Part shown: one piece after another, positions 41,430 to 51,299 of the stretch
Layout of the letters: each line of letters begins with the position of its first letter
Position numbering within the stretch: position 1 is the stretch's first letter
Origin: Chrysophaeum taylorii
Lineage: Eukaryota > Sar > Pelagophyceae > Pelagomonadales > Pelagomonadaceae
DNA: 64,000 bases
Assembly: GCA_029834535.1 (NCBI GenBank)
Contig: JAQMWT010000325.1
Coordinates: 1-64,000 of the forward strand
Direction: 5' to 3'
Made by a program: the position numbers and the translations under genes
The notes under the pieces: model-generated
Database searches by the model: none
What the model was told of the DNA's origin: nothing
Seen by the model: only the letters and a program-made list of their open reading frames with translations

Positions 41430-42511
41430 TCTTGGCGGAACGAGCAGCAAGAGCCGCACCCAAGCAGTCGCTGGTGCGGATATTTTGAAATAAGAAGCCC
41501 CTGTTGTTGAGTTTCTCAATGATGGGAACCGCTTTCAACTCCAAAGTCGGAAGGTCTCACTCCAAGTGAGACACATTATACAGGTGTTGCGTTTTCACCA
41601 CGCAGGAGCCATCTTCGAATATGACTCGTATTCGGCTTATACGAGGTCCTGCCCTGACTACGAAGTCATGCGCAATAGGATCCTAGACCAGGTTTTCCTG
41701 GACTGGCAACGCGCCAGGGTGCAGGACCTCAACCTCCAAGATGTTGAAGACTTGCCTCCTGAATATCCGAGCTGGCACTTCACATCCGAGGCGTTCCCTA
41801 ACTTACCTGACCCTGAAGTTGCACAGTTGGCCACTGTCTGCTACAATAATGAGGTCAAGGCCCTTCGCCCCGAAATAAATAACTTGTTCTTAGACGCTGA
41901 ACGGGAGCTCAACCGCGACTACCCCCGTGAGCTCGCCTTTGATGAAAGAATTGACGCTCCAGTGTCCACCTTTGCCTTTTCACATGCCGACTGGCAAATT
42001 TACCAATCTACCTACGCCACCTTTTTGTATACCTTCTTTGACCATGAGAGTGTGGGGAAACCCGCGCTCGCGGCCTGGCCAGCCATTACTGAGGTGTACA
42101 ACCGGCATTACCACCCCAATAAAACCTGAGCTATCATGCTCATTGCCTTTAACTTGTACGAAACTGTCCCCAGTAATGATGTTTCGTATTTGAAACAGCA
42201 ATTTAACGCTGTCGTGCATAATCCTAATTTGTATGTCCATGTCTTCATTGAATGCGTGCAGTCCTTCAGGCACCTCTCTTTCCAGCTTAACCAAGAAGAG
42301 ACAAATCTACAATTCGACGAATCTACAATTTGCCGAAAAGTATATTACGAAATTTATAAGCACTTCTCTGACAATACCAGCAACAATCGATACGATAGGG
42401 GATGGGTCGACTGGGTTTTGTGTGTGTGTGTGTGTTTTCGTTTATGAAACACGTTCTTCTGCCAGAGCTCGACCTGAAGCTGACAAACTGTATCACCCGT
42501 CTGATTCCTCG
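41430..42511 (+). pseudogene. Copy B1' gag, cut by family C
   Basis: Nearly the same sequence as the B1 gag on the other strand: DYEVMRNRILDQVFLDWQRA, NNEVKALRPEINNLFLDAER, ADWQIYQSTYATFLYTFF, NPNLYVHVFIECVQSF. A (TG)n run lies at 42417-42435. Homology stops at 42511 (CTGATTCCTCG) where the family C LTR starts. Fossil with a few breaks. Confidence 0.8.
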
Positions 42512-42707
42512 TAGAGGACAGTAATTTCGACTGTGCTACCCTTCAGCAGAGTGAGAGCAGTGGTAGGCTACCCTCGTCCTGTCTCTAGCAACGAGGAGAG
42601 CACGGTGTTGAATAACACAGCGTTTTTCTGAATTTTAATGCTAGAATAAGAGAGAGCTAACCCTAGGATAGGGGGTTACTAACCCTAAATCAAATTTTCT
42701 ATCTCTA
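42512..42707 (-). repeat. Family C 3' LTR
   Basis: 196 bp; in element orientation it starts TAGAGATAGAAAA after GTGAGGGCG and ends GTCCTCTA. Same termini and clear similarity to both D LTRs (50950-51135, 59691-59876), with shared TTTAGGGTTAG and GACAGGACGA blocks. Confidence 0.85.
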
Positions 42708-42752
42708 CGCCCTCACAGATTGAACTCGGGAATGAGCGAAATCTGGATCAAA

Positions 42753-43822
42753 CTAAGCAGAAAGCGTCTTTCCATCGACGAGTATGTAGAGAGTGTTCTG
42801 GACGGAATTGTACGGTGGAAGAGTAGCAGAAAGAGCAACTTGATGAGATGGTGGTGAAGAAGAGGTGGAATGAACACCGTAGGCGTTCTTGAACTTGTGG
42901 AATAAATTGCGAGAAAGAAGTTTCGAAAAATGATCAGCGATCTGGTAGTGAGTAGGACACCAGAGAGGACGGATGATCGAATTGGCTTGGTAGTCACGGA
43001 TGCGGAATTCTCGTAAATTGATATGACGAGAGGGAGCACTGACTTTAGGGTGATTAGCGACATGTAATGCGCTAGCGTTGTCAATAAGCAGGGGGATAGC
43101 GTGAGCTTGATCACGTGAAAACAGATAAGGGTGAGAAGAGAAGATCTTATGAAACCATTGGCATTCATCAGCGGCTGCGCTAGCGGCGATGAGTTCGGCT
43201 TCCATGGTGCTCTTGTCAGTAAGCGTTTGGCGTTTGCTAGACCAAAATACGAGGCTGCCAAATACGAAAATACATGCACCAGGATGAGATCGTAAGCGAG
43301 GGTCAGAACTGTCAGCGAAACTGGCATCAGTGAAACAAATAATAGGTGAACTAAGATGATGCAATTCGGGGTAATGGCTGATAAGATGCTGAATAGAGGG
43401 CGTAATAGAGGGGCTGTTGGGTGAATATTCTATAGAATCATTCGGGGTACCCTTCAAGTAGCGAAGTAAAACACACAAATGTAGAAGATGGGTCTGCTCA
43501 GGGTTGTGCATGCCTTTGCAGCATTTGTTGCACAGAGTAGTGATATCAGGACGGCATGTGACAGACAAGTAAATACTAGTGCCACAGTAATGGGGAAAAT
43601 GCTTGCGTAAAATTTCTAAGGTAGGAGCCAAGTCTGAAGGGAGCTTAGCAGAAGGTTTCTGAGTGAGTATTTCAGAGTAAGGGACGTCAGAGCTACGAAG
43701 GTTGGGCTCATGCTCTGCGACCATCTTTTTTATCTTTGCTGCTACATTCATAGTGAGATGACCAGCGGAGACATTGTAATGCACGTCGATATCAAGAAAA
43801 GATCGAACATTGACGTGCCAAG
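42753..43822 (-). pseudogene. Family C RT end and RNase H
   Basis: An open stretch of 343 codons. It carries the RT thumb region (STSIYLSVTCRPDITTLCNK equivalent near 43540) and copia RNase H: FTDASFADSSDPRLRSHPGA near 43275-43335, KSTMEAELIAASAAADECQW near 43155-43215, IDNASALHVANHP near 43050-43090 and HYQIADHFSKLL near 42915-42955. Ends shortly before the LTR, so family C lacks the ORF3 of A and B. Confidence 0.85.
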
Positions 43823-43824
43823 TA

Positions 43825-43846
43825 CAGGCGGGTCGACACTAAAAAT
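43825..43846 (+). repeat. Left outer inverted repeat of the Tc1/pogo-like element
   Basis: CAGGCGGGTCGACACTAAAA, matched in reverse at 45423-45444. The inner partner repeats are at 44006-44024 and 45402-45420. Confidence 0.85.
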
Positions 43847-44060
43847 TACTGTTTTGTTGCAATGGCCGTACCATGGACCGAACTCGACCAACGAGCGATG
43901 TGAGACGCCCAGGAGTACCCCCGACCACTCTCCTTTCGGACCTGGGGCACGCCATACCCCAGTTTAGCGTGATCGTGGCATGGTGTGGGGTGATGTCTAG
44001 CAGTGCCCGACACTAAAAATTACCAGGCATGAGGAACGGGAGGATGGCTCACTAGGGGCA

Positions 44061-45227
44061 CTAGGTGTCAAAATAAGCATGACCGTAGCTCCCGAAGTGT
44101 CGGTGGGGACCCTGGGAGCTGCTTTGGGCGGGTCTCAGGTAGCTGGTTGGTTCGTGGCTGGGGTCGCCGACAGCGGCGACGATCGTGACCGATCTCGCGC
44201 TCGAATTCGGCGTTGCTGTCCTCCTCCTCCTCTCCTCATATTCAGCATCAGCATCATCCGGCACGGCAAATGCAAGATCCTCCAGCGCCTTTTTGCACGC
44301 CTTCTTACTGCACGGCTTCCATTTGAGGTCCCCGCTGATCTCGCAGTACTTGAGTTTGCTGGCGTCGCACACGGCGCCGTTGTCAAGGCCGCAGACGCAG
44401 CCGTCCTTGCAGCTGCCACGCCTCGAAGCATGCCGAGACAGCCGCATCCATCGCGGCCCGCACAGGCCCCAGCACATCATGACAGTGTTGCAGTCGCGGT
44501 AGTCATAGGCCTCGGCCCAGCAGACGTCACCTTTGCCGGCCCCAAGCTTGGTCTTGGCGTTCCCTTTGTTGTCGGCGTAGTCCACGAACTGGGGCGTCTC
44601 GTCGAGTTTCAGGACAAGGCGGGGGTCCGATATGGCCCCGTGCTCGTCCATAATCCCCGCGGCCTTGAGCTCGGCGCGAAGTCCGTGGATGCCCGCAAAG
44701 TACTCCTCGACCATCTCGTCGCAGTTCACGGCGGCACGCTTCGCCTCGATTATTTTGCTTGATCTTCGTGCTGGTCCGGTGCGAGTTGCGGGCGAAGAAA
44801 CCTGTGAATAATTCTTCCGACGGCGAATGGCCGCACACAAGTTTGTAGTTGGCGTTGTTGAACGGGACTTTCTTACGTCCGCCGCGCCGGTTCTGATGTC
44901 GACGATTAAGTAAAATATGGCGCACTTTGACTCCAATCACTTCGCAGCTTGGCGCGGCGCGGGTTTGTTGCTCTCAACAATCCATTTCACAAGCGCCTGC
45001 TCCTCCTTCGGCGTGAGCAACATCCGGTCCGAGCGAGTGTGCATCGCGGCTGTTTTATCAAACAAGACACGCTCCTTCAGTCTATCGTCGAGCTGTCTCC
45101 AGGTGATGAGCTCAATCCACTCTGGGTGGTCAGTCATGCACTTCTTGGCCCCTACTCCTTCCTTCTCGCAATATGCTAAGGCCTCCGGGAAGACTTTCTG
45201 CTGCTGGCGTTTCTTTTCCGCGTCCAA
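44061..45227 (-). pseudogene. Tc1/pogo-like transposase
   Basis: N-terminal part (45227-44937): a basic start and a helix-turn-helix of the CENP-B/Psq type, MLLTPKEEQALVKWIVESN. The frame then meets a stop; the following coding-like segment lies in another frame (about 44940-44760; NANYKLVCGHSPSEELFTGF), and the first frame resumes with EYFAGIHGLRAELKAAGIMD and the DDE entry LVLKLDETPQFVDYADNKGN near 44555-44640. A Cys-rich block (CKDGCVCG, CDASKLKYC) follows near 44330-44410. Two frame changes or an intron make it non-functional as it stands. Confidence 0.7.
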
Positions 45228-45445
45228 CGCAGCCGTTTTTCTTGTTGAAAGCTAGCTTCGGTGCCGTTTTTTCTCGCTGCCGCTTCTCCCGGGCTGTCAT
45301 AGGGGCCCGCCCAGGCTCCTTCCATGCCTTGGGGCGCTTCGCCACCTTCGGCTTGGCTCTGGTTGCCTCCCTAGCCGCGGAAGCTGAGCTTCGAAAGAGC
45401 GGGTAATTTTTAGTGTCGGGTGATTTTTAGTGTCGACCCGCCTGT

Positions 45446-46051
45446 ACCTTTGCCATATTCCTTCTCCAAAGCGGTGCGAAGAGATGTGATTTTGGCGGTG
45501 TTGGTACCAGTGATCAAGAGATCATCGACAGAGACGGATAGGAGAACCCATCTGTTAATAGATCGATCCCAACTGATATATAGACAAGTGTCGACTTGCG
45601 AGCGTTCAAACTCGTGTTGTCGAAGAAACGAGTCAAGCTTAATGTTCCACAACAAAGCTGACTGTTTGAGATCATAGAGAGCCTTCACGAGTCGCAGGGC
45701 TAACTTGGACTCTGGGTGGTTCTTCTGTATCTGCTGAATAAGGTTCTGCGAGACACGAATTCCACGAGGCAAGTCGATCCATACCGGGCGATCAAGCGCC
45801 GATTGGATGAAGGCCTGGGGAATGTCCGCGTGCGCGACGGGGAGCTTGTGCTTCACAGCGATGGCGAGCAATAACCGGTTGGTGGCGAGCATCGCGGTCG
45901 GTGAAGATTCGGTATAAAAGTCGATGCGGACGCGTGCCAAGAAACCTCGGGCAACAAGACGAGCCTTGTAGCGGTCTGGATTGCCGTCAGCAAAATACTA
46001 GATACTTGATCTTCAGCACGAGTTTCGTCGAGATAGACGAACGGTCTGGGG
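45446..46051 (-). pseudogene. Family C RT, middle part
   Basis: RT palm: LLLAIAVKHKLPVAHADIP near 45815-45870, QAFIQSALDRPVWIDLPRGI, ALYDLKQSALLWNIKLDS near 45625-45680 and catalytic SVSVDDLLITG near 45500-45535. Upstream, LVLKIK near 46000 marks the fingers. Bounded by the inverted-repeat element on the right and the pogo-like element on the left. Confidence 0.85.
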
Positions 46052-46888
46052 CTTGGCGACAGCCGCGTCCGGGGGGGCGCGAGAACAACGTTTTGCTGGG
46101 CGGGGGGGGCGCCACCCCCCTGCGCCAAAGTTTTGTGTCCGGGGGGGAATCTGCGACCTCCCAGCACGAAAGTTTCGTGCTAGGGGGGTGACTGACCACC
46201 GCGCACGCACTCTAGAAGAGGCCTCGAATGCTTGCCGAGCGCCCAGGTGGTCAGCAGAGCTATAGAACTACGGACGGCCACGGACTGGGTGCCGGCGACT
46301 CGGCCGGGAGGGAGCGCCTCTGCTAGCCTCGCGCTCTTCGCGGGCATAGGCGTCAAAAGAATCGGACCAGAGGAGGCGCGGCTGCAGGAAAATCACTGTG
46401 GCTTAGCAATACGCGCGACTCCGAGCCGTAAAACTTGTCGGGATATTGTACGCGTCCTGTCCTCAAGACGGCGATGATGACGACAACGAACCGCCCCCCG
46501 CGAACATGGCGAGGTCAACGACCCAGAGTCCGTCGACGAGCCAGCCCTCGATGAGGAGGAGGATGAGAGCCCAGCTCCCGAGGAGAACCTCCGCGACTAC
46601 CTCATGGAACTCGGAGACGCCACATTCTACCATGAGGCCGCCACATTCCTTGCGACCCATTCAGCGTCGCCAAACACCCCCCTCAAAACCCAATTTCCCT
46701 GCCAGACTGTAGCCTACATTGTAGAGCCACTCAGGTGCTGCGGTGCCCGTCGTCCTAGGGGGGGGGGGCGATCCCTCCGCGCTATAGGCGAGGCCTAGGG
46801 GAGGGGACACCGACCCCCCAGCGCTATGCTTTCGTGCTGGGGTGGCGTTCTTTTCGCGTTCTCGCCCCCGGATGCGGCTCTCGCCAAG
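46052..46888. mobile_element. 837-bp inverted-repeat element with G-rich arms
   Basis: Left end CTTGGCGACAGCCGCGTCCG and right end, in reverse, CTTGGCGAGAGCCGCATCCG, then G-runs on both sides and CGAGAAC. Inside the arms are hairpins such as AGCACGAAACTTTCGTGCT-like repeats near 46160. It interrupts family C RT between FKLEPLPP and LVLKIK. A non-autonomous DNA transposon is likely; the target duplication is not clear. Confidence 0.65.
46497..46798 (+). pseudogene. Coding-like segment inside the inverted-repeat element
   Basis: Open frame reading VNDPESVDEPALDEEEDESP, then ENLRDYLMELGDATFYHEAA and TPLKTQFPCQTVAYIVEPLR before entering the right arm. Acidic start followed by a well-composed, possibly helical sequence. 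Unlike any transposase I know; it may be a captured exon. Family not recognised. Confidence 0.35.
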
Positions 46889-47076
46889 CGTGGCGGCAAA
46901 GGCTCTAACTTAAAGACGCCGCTGGAACACAGTCCTTCAATCCCCTTGCGAATCGAATCAATATGCTTGAGCTTATCCTCTTCGCTGAGGCCTTTGAGTT
47001 CGACAATCTTCTCGGGCTCATAGACAATGTCATCAGCAGTCACGAGCTGTAACACGACATGGTCGATGTGCTGCAA
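46889..47076 (-). pseudogene. Family C RT start
   Basis: Reads VYEPEKIVELKGLSEEDKLK and SIRKGIEGLCSSGVFKLEPL, the same block that opens RT in the B copies (IDEYKLKCLHGMSPEDRHAY, RFGCFKLSL). Cut on the left by the inverted-repeat element. Confidence 0.8.
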
Positions 47077-47084
47077 GTCATAGT

Positions 47085-48440
47085 CTAATAGTCTATGACT
47101 TCTTGGAGAATGTCTTGATTCGGATCACTTTGACTTAGAAAGAGGTGTCCGAGTTCGCCAGAATCATGCATGAAGGGGTGTCTGTGACGAGAACCTAAAT
47201 GGTAGTGCTGATGCGCGGAGATGTCCCATAAGAGAGAGGAACTCATACAACAGAATTCTTGGTTCCATTGACGCGCATAGTACTCTGCCGGTGACAATTC
47301 GTCGTGGCATACATAATTCTCGAGAACAGAGTTGTCGTTGTCCAGGTGATCAACCAGAACAGACGAATGATACGGCTTCTTTGGGAAGTTGACGTACAAG
47401 AGTTCTGCATCGGTTTCTCTCTGCAGATCCAGTGCAGTGCCGCCCATCATACCATAGTCTTGGGTGGTATGTGCGAGGAGGCATCCTATCGGGACATCAT
47501 CTGGCGGCTTTGCGTCCCTTCTAATGTTGAGGTCAGATGCGATGCTGGCGGCATGGCCTTGATGCAGAGCGCTGACACTGATGAGGAACATCAACGTGCT
47601 GGACAGATTGGCTGTGGCGCGAGCAGTGGGTTGCTCCTGCTGGTATTTCCAGTTGCGACCATACTCTGATGCGATAGTGCGTCTTGTGACCAGCTGCCCA
47701 TCATCAACACGTTTCACTATGTAAAGTTGGTTTTTGGGAATGCGGAATCCGCGCTCGTCCTTGAGATCTGCCTTGAGTTTGTCACGTTGGTTGCGATGCA
47801 CAAAGACTGGGGTAAAACCTGGATCGTCGAGAACAACCTCTAGTCGATCTTGTCGCTTGGGCATCGGAGTGCTTCCATCCGGCGGAGGTGGCCTGTTGAG
47901 GAACGAAAAGTCATGTTCAGGTGTCTCGTCGCCGACGGGACTTGGACCGGTAACAGAGTTTTGATCTGGTTCCTTATCCTTGTCTACGCCATCGGGTTTG
48001 TCGTCATGGTTGTTGTCATGAGTCTCGCCCTCATTTTGCGGTTCCTGTCTAAGTTCCGGCATTGGCTGGTCGCTTATAGCTGGAAGCGGGTCCTCTTGCC
48101 GTGCTTCTGCTGGAAACTGTGCCTGTGCTTTAATGCGCTCAAATTCTTTGTTGCGATTGACCACCATATCCACATCGACGTGGAAGTCGTTCGAGGTTAC
48201 GATTTTCCCATATCGCCCTTGATGTACAAGCAGGATGGAGCTGTGAACACCACGGATAAATCGGTCCGTGCCAGGGAGATTCGGGAGATAGTTGTTGCTA
48301 TGAAGGTAAGAGGCGGAGACGCTGGAGGGTTCCAGTTTTTGGCTTTGCGGGTACACGAATGTGACAGGCTCGCCAAAGGGGACGAGCTTCAAGAGTGGTG
48401 CCGTAGGTGACATAATGCGCCTGGGGACGATGCAAGGCAT
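47085..48440 (-). CDS. Family C integrase C-terminal and linker ORF
   Basis: An open frame of 451 codons between integrase core and RT. N-terminal part (FGEPVTFVYPQSQKLEPSSV, SSILLVHQGRYGKIVTSNDF) corresponds to the capsid-like/SH3-like C-terminal part of copia integrase; the rest is an acidic Pro-rich spacer and a basic stretch around RLEVVLDDPGFTPVFVHRNQ and GFRIPKNQLYIVKRVDDGQL. Its linker does not resemble the GGKLADFRWDL domain of A and B. Confidence 0.65.
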   Translation of the reverse strand: MPCIVPRRIMSPTAPLLKLVPFGEPVTFVYPQSQKLEPSSVSASYLHSNNYLPNLPGTDRFIRGVHSSILLVHQGRYGKIVTSNDFHVDVDMVVNRNKEFERIKAQAQFPAEARQEDPLPAISDQPMPELRQEPQNEGETHDNNHDDKPDGVDKDKEPDQNSVTGPSPVGDETPEHDFSFLNRPPPPDGSTPMPKRQDRLEVVLDDPGFTPVFVHRNQRDKLKADLKDERGFRIPKNQLYIVKRVDDGQLVTRRTIASEYGRNWKYQQEQPTARATANLSSTLMFLISVSALHQGHAASIASDLNIRRDAKPPDDVPIGCLLAHTTQDYGMMGGTALDLQRETDAELLYVNFPKKPYHSSVLVDHLDNDNSVLENYVCHDELSPAEYYARQWNQEFCCMSSSLLWDISAHQHYHLGSRHRHPFMHDSGELGHLFLSQSDPNQDILQEVIDY

Positions 48441-48499
48441 GTGGGTGCGCGAGGGCCGTCCATGGGAGCGCTGGTTGTCTGCTTGGATCTTATGCAGCA

Positions 48500-49200
48500 G
48501 AGCAAACGGGTGGTAATACTCGGCGCGAATGGGCTTTCCTTCAATGCGGACGCTGCGCAGATTCAGAAGGCGACCGACAGTGCCCCGGGTATTTCTTTGA
48601 TGATGTTTTCCGCTAAGTTCCGCTGGTGGTGGCGACCAATGATTTGAAACTGGATACCGAGCTGCACCTTGAGCGGGTGAAAAGCTTCGGAGCGGAATGT
48701 GGAAAAAGCATCAGATGAGATGATTTTCACACTTACATCGAATTCGACCTTAATCACATTGATCACGTAGAGGATGCCAGCAAGAACATCTTGCGCGTCC
48801 AGTTTCCTAAGGAAGTATACCCATTTGTGGGCCGAAATAACGCACACGAAGTGCATGATGTAGCGGAATCCGCCGTAGCACTTGCGGAAGCTCGCCTAGG
48901 ATGGATCCATGTGGAGATGTTGGCCAGGTGCGTAGGCCAGTTCACCCTGTGACCAGGAAGCGACTTTATGGGTGAAGCTGACATGCGATTGACAGCCTTG
49001 CATTCGCTGCAGTCTTGCAGATACCGATCATCACATGGGCGGAGGGTCGTTACGTTTGCGGCAATCGTGCGGCGAAGAATCTCTGGTTGCTGGTGGTGAA
49101 TGCGGTGCCAGCGAGTGACCAGAAGCACCCTTTTTGCGTGCTGAATGGTGCCAGGCTTGTGCAAGGGGGGCAGTGCTGCAGTTGAAGCGCTAGAGGGGCT
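48500..49200 (-). pseudogene. Family C integrase
   Basis: Zinc finger RWHRIHHQQPEIL near 49080-49115 and LQDCSECKAV near 48995-49020 (HHCC). Core: MHFVCVISAHKWVYFLRKLD near 48800-48856, SSDAFSTFRSEAF near 48685-48720 and HHQRNLAENIIKEIPGAL near 48580-48630 (D, then N-x3-E region). Reads from high to low coordinate. Confidence 0.8.
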
Positions 49201-50270
49201 GGGCCGCTTGTCGACTCTGACTTTTGCAACTGTGGCCTCGGCAATTAGCGTCTCGAGGTTTTTCGATTTGCGTGGCTTGCGGATCGCAGCATGGTGGGCA
49301 TCTGCAACAGCATTGAAGAGGGAGGTGAGGTGGAGGTCCTCCACTGCTAAGAGACGGCTGGAGATGTTCAAGAAGAATTCTGCAACCTGATTGATGTCTC
49401 CGGGACTGGGAATGCCATTGCGCATGGTTGCCCATTCGATGTGAAGGTTCACGTGGTGATGCGATTCGTGGAGTGCGAGGACGGCGCTGTACTTAGCCAG
49501 CAGCATGTTGTGCGGGACGGCGTTGTCTAGTACCTTAAACGCGAAGTACGGCGGGTGCTGTTGGAACAAGCGAAGCAGTTCCGGGTCCGAGTGGTGTCCG
49601 AATTTTGCGATTTCGTTGAGAGTCGCGTATCGGATGTGGTCGGGAGAGATCAGCAGTAGTGCGTTGGAGTAGCTCGTGTTGGTTGGGTACGAGGCAGTGA
49701 GTAGCACTTGGTGCTTTTCTGGAGCGTGTCGCCGATGTGGCCGACTTAGTCCGCGCAAGTGGGACGTGCTTCGGACATTCTGAGTCCCGTGGGGTCATCG
49801 AGGTGATTCGCCCTCGTGAATCGATCGCGGCAAAGCCGGGATGCAAGGGATTCATGTAGTGGACCCACGTGGAGGGGCGCGAGCAGCTGTGAGCAGCGGC
49901 CAATGAGTTGGTGTAGGCTAGGACCGGAAAGGCGGTGCCCTTGGGGACATCCAGGGAGAAGGTGAGCGTTGGGGAAAAGACGGCGGGTTGGTGTGGGCAG
50001 TCCAATATCCGAGGGGGGCGTGAATGCAAGGTGAGGGATGCGCGCGGGAAGTAGCCGCATGCAACGGCGGTGGCGGCAGTGCCGGAGATGGCTCCATCCA
50101 GGTGGTAAGCACATTGAGACTCGGAGGCGTGAAAACAGCGGAGTGTGTTCCAGGCGGCGAGAGTAGGGTGTTGCGACAAATGATTGTGCAGCAATGTAAA
50201 TACCAAGAGATGTGGGATGGTGGTCATCGAGGCATAGGGGGTGCCGTCGGCGTCCAGTCCTAGATCCGTG
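49200..50270 (-). pseudogene. Family C region between methyltransferase and integrase
   Basis: Decayed coding sequence with blocks such as LGLDADGTPYASMTTIPHLL near 50195-50250 and VAEFFLNISSRLLAVEDLHL near 49320-49380. It corresponds in place to the pre-integrase region of families A and B but shows no clear sequence similarity to it. No domain assigned. Confidence 0.4.
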
Positions 50271-50944
50271 AATGACCTCTTCCGACGTGCAAGCATTTGG
50301 CAGATGCGTGCGTTATCGGGAATCGAGAGTCGAGCAGCATTGGCGGTGCATATGAGAAAGTGGCTTTGTTCTGATAGTAATCCAAGGTGGAGCGAGTCAC
50401 TGTGCCGCGAAGAGCGGGGTTGGATATCCAGAGATCTTCTGGAATAGTGTGACTTGGATCCAGGGGGGGGGAACATCTCGGAGGGGATATTAACCAGGAA
50501 GAAGCGGTTTTCTCGAGGTTGTAGCCGTTTAGCGGGTGCCGAGCGAAGACAGCGAGGTATCGATTCTTGCTTATGACGTCGCCAAAGGCGGTGGCATTTT
50601 AGACACCGGAGTGTCGGAAGTAACCCATGCTTTGATTGCATTTTGCGATTTGCATGTACTCTTGGTGGGTTTTCGGGTTTGGTGGTACGTTCTCGACAAT
50701 GGTGTATGTCGGGAGCGTGCAACGAACAAAGCGAATTTATTCTTTGACGAAGAGATCGGCAGTTGCTGGTGTGGCATAGCCATCGTAGTCTTTCATTACA
50801 CTCAGGTGTTGACAAGGCAAGGTGAAGACAGCCAAGTCAAGTTGAGGTAGTCGTGATTTGCCTCCTTGCAAGGCGGCAGTGAGTTTTCTGAGATCCTTAT
50901 AATGCAGAGCTTGCGGGAACAGTTGCTGCGCGCGGGCGCGCATT
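50270..50944 (-). pseudogene. Family C C5-cytosine methyltransferase, main part
   Basis: Begins ARAQQLFPQALHYKDLRKLT, typical of the segment after motif II, then LDLAVFTLPCQHLSVMKDYD (motif IV with PCQ; about 50800-50850), TIVENVPPNPKTH (motif VI; about 50670-50705), AFGDVISKNRYLAVFARHP (motif VIII; about 50530-50590) and a late SIPDNARICQML block. The motifs are closer to textbook C5-MTases than those of A and B. The motif I part lies at 59877-59985, beyond element D, which inserted here. Broken fossil. Confidence 0.8.
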
Positions 50945-50949
50945 GTTGG
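50945..50949 (+). repeat. Target site duplication of element D, left
   Basis: GTTGG, repeated at 59877-59881 immediately after the D 3' LTR. A 5-bp duplication is the copia integrase norm. Confidence 0.85.
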
Positions 50950-51135
50950 TAGAGATAGAAAATTCCATTTAGGGTTAGGAACCCCCCCCCTTTAACCTCA
51001 CACTCACATTACAACCACAAAATCGCTGTGTCGTACACCGTGCTGCTTTTTGTGTCGTTAGAGGACAGGACGAAAGGCAGCACTACCACTGCCACCGTTC
51101 TCTACCAGAGGGACAGTGACTTTTAATGTTCTCTC
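50950..51135 (+). repeat. Element D 5' LTR
   Basis: 186 bp with inverted termini TAGAGA and TCTCT(A/C). About eleven differences from the 3' LTR. Contains a C9 run near 50990. Confidence 0.9.
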
Positions 51136-51155
51136 GGTTTGGACCCAGTCCGGTA
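51136..51155 (+). promoter_or_regulatory. Element D primer binding site candidate
   Basis: GGTTTGGACCCAGTCCGG directly after the LTR. Its complement CCGGACTGGGTCCAAACC could be the anticodon arm of a tRNA with a CCA anticodon (Trp), again a half-tRNA primer. The identity of the tRNA is inference. Confidence 0.5.
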
Positions 51156-51299
51156 CTGGTAGATAAGCGTCCTCCGAAAGACATCGATATCGATCGACGT
51201 CTCGGACGAAGACTCAGGATTTCCAGGCAAGAGCAATCCTGAAGTTACTGAAGGTTTTAAGACCGTAGTCAAGTCTCATCGCTTGCTACTGGTGAACAA

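Larger units (their letters stand above)
27957..42511 (+). mobile_element. Ty1/copia element, family B, copy B1', split by B2 and cut by family C
   Basis: 5' LTR at 27957-28270, leader 28271-28461 resuming at 41105, and gag about 41430-42511. The leader is interrupted by the whole of B2. The gag ends abruptly at 42511 where the family C 3' LTR begins; the sequence right of the break in copy B1 (TCCATCCTTGAG) is not found beyond family C in this window, so the rest of B1' is missing or outside. Fossil with at least a few breaks in the part present. Confidence 0.8.
43825..45444 (-). mobile_element. Tc1/mariner-pogo-like DNA transposon
   Basis: 1620 bp between TA dinucleotides (43823-43824 and 45445-45446), the standard target of this superfamily. 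Outer inverted repeats start CAGGCGGGTCGACACTAAAA. A second pair, CCCGACACTAAAAATTACC, lies at 44006-44024 and in reverse at 45402-45420, so each end carries two copies of the CGACACTAAAAATTA core. Encodes a decayed transposase on the minus strand. Inserted in family C RT. Confidence 0.85.

Noticed and set aside
49535-50815. 426-codon minus frame as a gene
   Set aside because: In its first half it runs across the methyltransferase motifs in the wrong frame; only its later part overlaps plausible family C coding sequence.
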